From positions 620,001 to 684,000 of the forward strand of contig CM038716.1 of assembly GCA_021613375.1 (NCBI GenBank): a DNA stretch of 64,000 nt, read 5' to 3'. This document shows, in pieces, positions 56,618 to 64,000 of this stretch. The position numbers and the translations under genes are program-made. This DNA is from Megaleporinus macrocephalus (taxonomy: Eukaryota > Chordata > Actinopteri > Characiformes > Anostomidae). The notes below the pieces were generated by a model. That model worked only from the letters and a program-made list of their open reading frames with translations. It was not told the DNA's origin and searched no databases. Position 1 is the stretch's first letter; the number at the start of each line of letters is the position of its first letter.

Positions 56618-58960
56618 TACATGTACCAGAAGATATCAGTTTAGACGTTGAGTTGTGTTGAGAAGTCTGATGGCTTGGGGGAAGAAGCTGTTGCAAAGTC
56701 TGGTCGTGTTGGACCGGATGCTGCGGTACCTTCTTCCTGATGGCAGAAGGGAGGACAGTCTGTGTAAAGGGGGGGTGGGGTCTTCCACAATGCTGGTTGC
56801 TTTGCGGATGCAGCGGGTGGAGTAAATGTCCAAGACGGAGGGGAGAGAGACTCCGATGATCCTCTCAGCTGTCCTCACCATGCGTTGGAGGGACTTGCGG
56901 TCAGAGGCTGTGCAGGTCCCAAACCAGGCAGTGATGCAGCTGCTTAGGATGCTCTCTATGGTTCCCCTATAGAAGAGGGTGAGGATGGGTGGAGGGAGAC
57001 AGGCCTTTCTCAGCTTCCGGAGGAAGTAGAGACGCTGCTGGGCTTTCTTGGCTGTAGAGCTGGTGTTCAGGGACCAGGTGAGGTTCTCCGCTAGGGTGGA
57101 CACCAAGGAACTTGGTGCTCTTAATGATCTCCACAGAGGAGCCGTTGATGTTAAGTGGAGAGTGGTCCGGTCTTGATTTCCTGAAGTCAACAACCATTTC
57201 CTTGGTCTTCTCTACATTCCAGTGAGGGTTGTTGACTGTACACCAGTCTGTCAGCTGCTGTACCTCCTCCCTGTATGCTGACTCGTCGCCTTTGCTGATG
57301 AGACCCAGCACAGTTGTATCATCTGCGAACTTTATGATGCTGTTAGAACTGTGTTTCGCAACACAGTCATGAGTCAGCAGGGTGAACAACAGAGGACTCA
57401 GTACACTGCCCTGGGGTGCCCCAGTGTTCATGGTGATGGTGCTGGAGCTGCTGTCCTCGAACCGGACTAACTGGGGCCTCCCTGTCAGGAAGTCCAGGAT
57501 CCAGTTGCATAGGGGGGTGTTGAGGCCCAGCAGGCTTAACTTCCTGGTGAGATTCTGTGGGATGATGGTGTTGAATGCTGAACTGAAGTCTATGAACAGC
57601 ATTCTGACGTAGGTGTCCTTCTTCTCCAGGTGGGTAAGGGAGAGATGAACGGTGGTGGTGATGGCATCGTCCGTGGATCGGTTGGGATGATATGCGAATT
57701 GCAGGGGGTCCAATGAAGAGGGCAGTTGGGTCTTGATGTTCCTCATGACTAGCCTCTCGAAGCACTTCATGATGATGGGCGTGACAGCTACGGGACGGTA
57801 GTCATTGAGGCAGGACACCGTGGACTTCTTCGGCACGGGGACGATGGTGGTGGTCTTGAGGCACGTTGGAACAGTGGAGCTGCGCAGGGAGACGTTGAAG
57901 ATGTCCGTGAGAACATCTGTCAACTGGTCTGCACACTCTCTGAGCACTCTGCCAGGGATGTTGTCTGGTCCTGCAGCTTTCCGTGGGTTTTCCTCACGTC
58001 CACTGCAGTCAGGCACAACACCTGGTCATCTGGCTTGGGTGTGATTTTGCTCACCAACGTGTTGTTCTGTGCCTCAAACCGTGCATAAAAGTCGTTCAGG
58101 GCATCAGGGAGGAAGGCATCACTGTCACAGGACAGTGGCATTGTCCTATAGTTTGTCATCTGGATGCCCTGCCACATGCGCCGCGTGTCACCCGTGTCCT
58201 TGAAGTGGTTGTGGATTCTCTGGGCTTTTGCGCGCTTTGCCTCTCGGATGCAATTTGGCTCTTGCTTTCCTTAGGGCCGCCTTGTCACCCACTCTGAAGG
58301 CCGAGTCGCGGGTCCTCAGTAGCGCACACGCCTCAGGAGTCATCCATGGCTTCTGGTTTGGGCGTGTGGTGATGGTCTTGGAGACAGTGACATCATCAAT
58401 ACACTTGCTGATGTAGCCAGTGACTGATGCTGTGTACTCCTCCAAGTTAACAGAGTCGCCTTCAGTCACAGCCTCCCTGAACATGCCCCATGCAGTGCAC
58501 ACAAAACAGTCCTGAAGGGCAGAGATGGCTCCTGCCAGCCAGGTTTTCACCTGCTTCTGAACTGGTCTGGAGCGTCTAATGAGGGGTGTGTAAGCTGGAG
58601 TCAGATACACAGACATGTGGTCCGAGAACGCGAGGTGGGGGCGGGGCTCCGCCCGGTACGCGCTGGGTATGTTTGTGTAAACAAGGTCCAACGCGTTCGC
58701 TCCTCTCGTCCTCTCCACATGCTGATGGAATTTAGGGAGGACTGACTGGAGATTAGCGTGGTTGAAATCTCCGGCGACAATGAACAGTGCGTCTGGATGT
58801 CTGGTCTGCAGATCGCTAATGCCCCCGTGCAGTTCCCACAGTGCCTCCCTAGTATTAGCATTAGCGCTAGCATTAGCTACCGAATGTAATATCGCTGTAG
58901 AATAAATAGAAAACTCATTAAACACATTTATGCCATAAGCCACTGGGAGTGTATGACCCC
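56281..58960 (-). mobile_element. CR1/L2-superfamily LINE, 5'-truncated, copy B
   Basis: The minus strand carries the C-terminal part of an apurinic endonuclease (about 58870-58590: [25 protein letters not shown]) and then a reverse transcriptase (58016-56967: [49 protein letters not shown], catalytic [12 protein letters not shown]). The C-terminal part continues in another frame (57193-56636: [30 protein letters not shown]). At least two frameshifts break it, but domains are well preserved, suggesting a younger insertion than the gypsy relic. The 3' end carries a CAAGT-type tandem tail (56281-56302) and the 3' UTR an (GA)n run (56585-56613). The 5' end is lost near 58900-58960. Confidence 0.92.
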
Positions 58961-58979
58961 ACTGCCAAGCCAATAGAGT

Positions 58980-59560
58980 ACTACTTTTTGTGTTTTGTTG
59001 TGTTTTAGATTTATGTACACACTATGCAAAAGTATCACAAATACATTTTTAGAAATGAGGAAAAAAAATATTTTAATTATAAAATACTGAGAAAACCAAG
59101 TGTGTAAAGCTTTCATCTTTAATATGATCCAGCTTCCAATCTGGAAAAATCCACAGGTGTTATTTCTATTCTTTCACTGTGAGAAAACAATTTAGCATTA
59201 TGGGTTTGAAAGGATGTATAGTTGTTAAAAGGCTGTTTCTGAGAAAAAAAAATAGACCAATAAGAAAAAAAATCTAATGCAAACAAGAAAGCTGCTGCTC
59301 TCTGAACAACGGATCTGACCAGCCCAGAATCTGGACATTACTATCACTATTACAATGTGTTTGGGATTAATTAGAAAAAATCAGAAAAGGCAACTAACTT
59401 CTGAAATACTATAAGCAAGTCTCATATAAACAATAAAAAATGTTATAAAGGCAAAAAAAGGAGACACTAAATTGTGAAATGTTTGATATTATAATTAGAT
59501 GTTGAGGCTTTCTTGTAATTTTTGTAAATTTTTTCTTCCTTTTTCTTCTGAAGCTAAAAA
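58980..59560. mobile_element. Possible decayed Tc1/mariner-type remnant
   Basis: GACCAGCCCAGAATCTGGAC (59317) followed by ATGTGTTTGGGATTAATTAG (59355) resembles a damaged version of the coding DNA for a PQSPDLN...EHVWD segment. Nothing else in the stretch can be read as transposase. Confidence 0.35.
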
Positions 59561-59948
59561 CTAATCACTTGTACTGAAAAGCTGTTCTTACAGGACATGA
59601 CATGAATTGATCTCTGACTGTATTTGACTCATACGAAGGGGCTTACATGAGATCAGGGTTCTGCAGTAACCAACATGAAATCTAAACTCTTTGGCAGGAT
59701 CATAAAGTGCACCCTCACAGGTTTGGCTTCTAAATGCAGTTAAACATGTGGCCTCAATTATGTGGTATTATTAGGTAATTAGGTAATTCCGATGTAAGAA
59801 TGATTTTCTTGCGGTTCTATACCACCTGAGGGTCTTGGTACTGTCTCAACTCTATGTGCACTCAACCCTCTCTGCCTGAGCCACTGCTGATTATAAAACA
59901 AGTATTCAGTGTTAACTGAGTATCAAGCCAGGTATCATACATATGCTT

Positions 59949-59993
<45 letters not shown>

Positions 59994-60008
59994 CACACAC
60001 ACACACAC
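59949..60008. repeat. (AC)n microsatellite, about 29 units
   Basis: AC run with a single G interruption. Confidence 0.95.
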
Positions 60009-60062
60009 TGATTATGGCTGCATGTAACTGTTATTTATTATCTAGGTGAGTGAGACAGATCT

Positions 60063-60640
60063 TAGGTACATCCAAAATCGCATACTTGAACAGTACGTAC
60101 TCAGTTAGAGCTAGAGCGTACTGCCAGTCCGTTAAAGCAGTGCGCTCTTTCAGTGTGCGAGTGTGCAGTATCCACGCAACCTCAGATGCACTATGTTCGC
60201 AAGACGTCAGACCATCACGCCAAAGTTCACGCTATTCATTCAAAAGTCCCGTTTACTGACAGATTTGGAGACACTGTTTGACACTGTTTGTGACACTGTT
60301 CTGCGTGTTTGTCTGAATATCTACTCACACGGTGCCTAACTGTAGCTCGGAGAAGACGATACGGGAGGAATTTAATCATTGTTTACCTCAGAAGCAGCGC
60401 TAACTCCTGTAAGCGGCAGTTTACTAGCCGCAGCTATGTACACACAACCGGTGTACCACGTTTCACCGCGCTTTTTCCTCCGCTTTGAATTCCTCCTTGG
60501 CTCCAATGGAATCATGGGATAAGACAATGTGCTGCGGCTGCATACTTAAAAATGTCTGCCAGTGCAGTATGTCATCCGGGGACTTTTCACGTACAGCTTG
60601 TCGAACACTATGTATTCGGACACCCTAGTCATCCTTTTGC
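60063..60640 (+). repeat. Inverted-terminal-repeat element, copy C
   Basis: Begins ATCCAAAATCGCATACTTGA, continues CAGTACGTACTCAGTTAGAG and ends ATGTATTCGGACACCCTAGT. Longer than copy B, with about 340 bp of extra interior (60110-60500). No protein encoded. Confidence 0.6.
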
Positions 60641-61770
60641 CTTCAGAATTTACAAAGTGGTGAATTTTTTTGGCAACAGAGAGGCCACTATATGCTTAGA
60701 ACAGTGTAACAGAAAAAGTCCTGTTTTTAAGTAAATATTGTACATAATAAATAAACTACAAACTAAATTGTGCCCTACTTACACAGTTTGATGGGTGTTG
60801 TGGGTGCCATTAAAACTGAATGTTACTAAGCCATGAACATGTTTTTACTTTGTAGGTCATAGCATAATGTATGTGGACTGAAAAAAAGAGTGTTAAATTG
60901 TGAACGTGTAAAAAGATAACACATGCATGTTCATATTTCATTCCTGTTAATAACTGAAAACAACAACAATGCATAGTGAGTAGTGGAAAAAGTGCCCCTG
61001 CAAAATAATCAATGATTCAGTCATCATTAAGTTACTAATGTTTGACCCCAGGGTTCATAAAATGTTTTATTATTGAGACTATCATTGAGGCCATTCAGTC
61101 ATTCAGTCACTGCATTGCATTGCACTTATCTATTCAGTTCTTTCAGCTATTCCAGTAGCTGTTTAGACTAGAGAAGAATCTGAGTACAAAGACTAGGTTT
61201 GAAAAGAAAGGAGTCAGCGATACAGATAAATAGAGTTGACATCTGTTGACATGGAACCTACATTTATTGCATGTGGCTTAGCAGGTTCTTTAGGACTTTT
61301 GTGAGCATGTGTGTGAGACACAAGGCTTAAGCTAATGTTTCTCTCATGGCTGGGCATGCAAGCAGTGCCATATGCGGAATCAAGTCTAAAAATATTTAAA
61401 AATATTTCCTTTTATTTGACTATATTTAATGCTCACGGTTTGTGCTCCAAACTTTCGCAGCCCTTCCATACAAACAGTAAAGCCATTTCTCAGGAAGGAC
61501 GAGTGATTCTGTAAACATGATATGACAACAGCAACATCTTGGGTTACCAGAAAAGTGGAAGTGAAAGGTCTTAATGGAACAAGTCTGATATAAACAACAG
61601 TAAACCATATCTTGCACAACTCTAAGTGCTGCCATGTGTTCGAGATGGGGCAAGGTGTTTTGGGCACAGCTGCAATAAAGTTCTGTAATGTAAGGAGCCG
61701 GATGTGTTTACTTGTGATGTAACTGTTCATGTTGATCTGCAACAGGTGCCCATACGCCTCAGCATGACAG
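60641..61770. other. Intergenic, nothing recognised
   Basis: AT-rich DNA. A 146-codon open frame on the minus strand (61826-61386) has no recognisable domain or splice context. Confidence 0.4.
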
Positions 61771-61774
61771 GTTG

Positions 61775-61990
61775 TGGTTTTTAGGCTATATTCAAACTGC
61801 CAGCTCAAATCCGATTTTTTGCACATCTAGATTGGAATTTTTAAAGTCTGGACAGCAAAAAAACATGTGAAGTCCAATCCACATTTAAAGGTGATTTGAA
61901 ATGCGATTCCAATCTGATTTTTACAGATGTATCTCAGTTTAGACGCTCCCGATGCTCAAATTGGATTTTTAAAAATTCTCTTTCGCATTT
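61775..61990. repeat. DNA-transposon-like dispersed repeat
   Basis: Repeated words AAATCCGATTTTTT, GATTCCAATCTGATTTTTAC and CAAATTGGATTTTT in direct and inverted order resemble the non-coding ends of a fish DNA-transposon family. Class not determined. Confidence 0.35.
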
Positions 61991-62449
61991 TTAACAACGC
62001 TACAAACAACAATGTCAAATGCAGAATGACAGAACAGCGCCAAAAAGTGAACTGCCAGATGGGACCTGTCCCACCCAATATCAGAAACAGGTAGATTTGT
62101 CCCACCCAAAAATTAAACCACAGAAAAGTGGAAACTGTTTAAAAATCTTTTTTTTTTAAAAAAGCGCGTTTTGGCAGCCTTCGCTGTGTTTGTTGTTAGC
62201 AACTGGCTTTGGTTGTTAGGTGGTTTGTGTTAAGATACCTGTTCCCTACGTTCACTGGAGCGTAGGGTAGTTTGTGGCAGCTTTAAATTCGAAGTCAGTG
62301 ACAAGAGCAATGAATAGCAACAATGGCCATATATGCTGCAATAAAACGGCTTTTGTATAATGCGTTGTCATGGTAACAGATTAGGCGAGTTTAACGTTTA
62401 TATTAACTTTTGTCAGAAAGCTCTGAAACGTAAAGTTACATTACGCTCT

Positions 62450-62612
62450 GGCCACGTCCCAAACTGCATACTGCTATAACACCAAATGCGTAAAAAAATA
62501 AGCTATAATAAATAAAATAAATAAATGAATGAACAACAGGACACCATCGTTAGAAGTGCTTACAGTAGGTGCAGTATGTAATGTTCCAGAGCGTGTTGTT
62601 TGGGACACAACC
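62450..62612. repeat. Small element with inverted GTCCCAAAC ends
   Basis: CACGTCCCAAACTGCATACTGC at the left is mirrored by GCAGTATGTAATG...GTTTGGGAC at the right, enclosing about 130 bp. Non-coding. Confidence 0.45.
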
Positions 62613-62740
62613 TTACTGTCTAACATTAATGTTAGTCGATCGATCCAAATATCGATAATATCGATACCAACGCTGGTATTGATATTGATCAATACTCGTG
62701 TAAAAAGATCGATACTCAAGCTTTTTTTCTCCCGCACGCA

Positions 62741-63200
62741 CTGACTGCTGCGGACGCGGATTCATCAAAGTCTACTCTCTGTCAGTGCGCTGTGTCACAG
62801 CACGGAGCAGCGCCCCTCCTCTCCCCCTCCCCCTCCCCTCTCTCGTTTTTTGTCACCGTCACGTGGCTCAGCGCCAGCCAACCAGCCATGCAAGTAGGCT
62901 CAGCCTGGCCCGCCCACTCAGCGCTCTCCTCCAGTCCACACGTCACAGCACGGAGAGAGACATTACCGGAGTTAGGAAGAGAAGCGCTGAGAAGGAGGAT
63001 TAACTTGTGGAGCATTGGCAACAAGATAAATGCCTGTATAATGTGTCCACCACTACCATTGCAATGGTCTTGCTGTAATCCGCCATGTTTATTTACGTCT
63101 CGTTCGCGAGAAATTCCCGCCTACTCTCACGATGTAGCAGTTGAGAGCAAGTACGGATAGATAAGACTGAAGAGAGAAATTTGAGAACTAAGCTCTAAAA
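62741..63200. promoter_or_regulatory. CpG-rich promoter-like block
   Basis: A GC- and CpG-rich stretch (about 62741-62960) stands out from AT-rich flanks. It has CCCCTCCCCCTCCCC (KLF/Sp-type), CACGTG (E-box, near 62861) and repeated CACAGCACGGAG words (62797 and 62945). No gene follows in the 1 kb left. It may instead be the 5' region of a hAT-type transposon, which often looks like this in fish. Confidence 0.3.
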
Positions 63201-63224
63201 TGTGGACACAGTCTACACTAGCCG

Positions 63225-63400
63225 CCTACATATGAGGGAGGACTCAACTCACCCAGGTTACAAGCTGTTTGTACCCTTGCCATCGGACAGAAAGTACAGG
63301 TATATCAGGATACACATCAGTAGACTGAATAACAGATTTTCTTAGAACTTCATTTCCTTCACCACATAGACCCAGAGCTAGCAGAGACGAAGCTGTCAAT
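63225..63400 (+). mobile_element. CR1/L2-type LINE, 3' coding fragment
   Basis: The + strand reads STHPGYKLFVPLPSDRKYRY, then IRIHISRLNNRF, which matches the C-terminal HPGH-LPSGRRYRSIR-SRL-NSF segment that both LINEs above also encode. A stop follows at once. The rest of the element is absent. Confidence 0.65.
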
Positions 63401-64000
63401 CCAGTCTCACACCCCTCCCCACTTTTCTCGCCCAAGGTGCTGCAAATAATTTCAAATACATCCAGTGACTGAGGTACGGGTTCTGGAGTGGTTTCTATAG
63501 TTCTGAGAACACAGGTTCTTGAACTGATTTGCAAATGAGCTTCCTTTTTAACTATTTCCTTTTTCCTCAGTAAGAGTTTATTGAGTATTTACTGGGTACA
63601 CATTCTTTCAGACTAATTGTTTTTCAATGTTTCTGCCTATTGTTTGAGACCTGAACCAAGAGTGGAGTGTGATATTTTTCCTACTGTTAAAGGATGATAT
63701 ATATTCATACTTTGTGGTAAAAAAATAAAGTGTACCAATAAACACACTATGTTGTTACTGCGACACAATAAAGTTACTATGTTGTTTATGCACTTGCTAT
63801 ACACGGGTTTTTGTTGCTTACAGACTTACTATAATTGGTCTACTTAGATCTTTTTACATCGTGCATTAAGTTACGTGCATTGATTAAGTAAAATAACTTA
63901 CAATACCCACAGGAGTAAACACATGAAAGTGACTTTTCACTATAATTATAACATATTTTCATGTTGCCCACCACTAATATAGAGCAGCAGCCGGGTTGTT

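Noticed and set aside
61386..61826. A 146-codon minus-strand open frame
   Set aside because: No domain, no supporting splice signals, and it overlaps repeat-like sequence at its upstream end.

Overview
The window is vertebrate nuclear DNA from a ray-finned fish. Two complete, intron-rich vertebrate genes lie head to tail on the + strand: blmh (bleomycin hydrolase, coding exons 718-16465, 454 codons plus stop once spliced) and slc6a4 (sodium- and chloride-dependent serotonin transporter, coding exons 22369-31687, 639 codons plus stop). From memory, BLMH and SLC6A4 are also adjacent and in the same order on human chromosome 17, so this is conserved synteny. The repeats support a teleost, perhaps an otophysan: many decayed Tc1/mariner-like transposons, two CR1/L2-superfamily LINEs, a Ty3/gypsy relic, small inverted-repeat elements and long AT/AC microsatellites. 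I cannot name the species or choose between the a and b paralogues of slc6a4.

Layout. 1-717: upstream and promoter region of blmh. 718-16570: blmh, 12 coding exons, ending in an AATAAA at 16565-16570. Intron 6 (6.1 kb) holds a near full-length dead Tc1-like element and intron 11 (3.8 kb) holds an N-terminal fragment of another. 16571-19950: intergenic, with one internally deleted mariner-like copy. About 19961-20149: probable slc6a4 promoter and noncoding first exon. 22143-31687: slc6a4 exons 2-14, followed by a 3' UTR that probably ends at an AATAAA at 33294 or 33887. 34-64 kb: no gene I recognise. This part is a mosaic of repeats: Tc1-like fragments at 37.0, 49.9, 53.5 and perhaps 59 kb; a foldback element at 38.2 kb; an inverted-terminal-repeat family at 36.8, 42.4 and 60.1 kb; a 200-bp direct-repeat pair at 42.8 and 43.7 kb; a probable solo LTR at 45.5-46.05 kb; a roughly 147-bp pure TA run at 46.97 kb; a gypsy pol relic at 47.3-48.3 kb; LINEs at 50.6-52.45 and 56.3-58.95 kb; and a LINE 3' fragment at 63.2 kb.

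The two genes are not known to act in one pathway. blmh encodes a cytosolic cysteine aminopeptidase and slc6a4 a plasma-membrane serotonin re-uptake pump. All 23 blmh and slc6a4 introns between coding exons start with GT and end with AG, and their phases join without error.

I found no clear undescribed biological system. The most unusual stretch is 53.18-55.38 kb. It has two copies of a 44-nt exon-like block, each with intact splice sites, 395 bp apart; an 80-bp inverted repeat lies between them, and an upstream 78-nt exon-like block joins in phase. It may be a fragment of an unannotated or dying gene inside a duplication-inversion-duplication structure.
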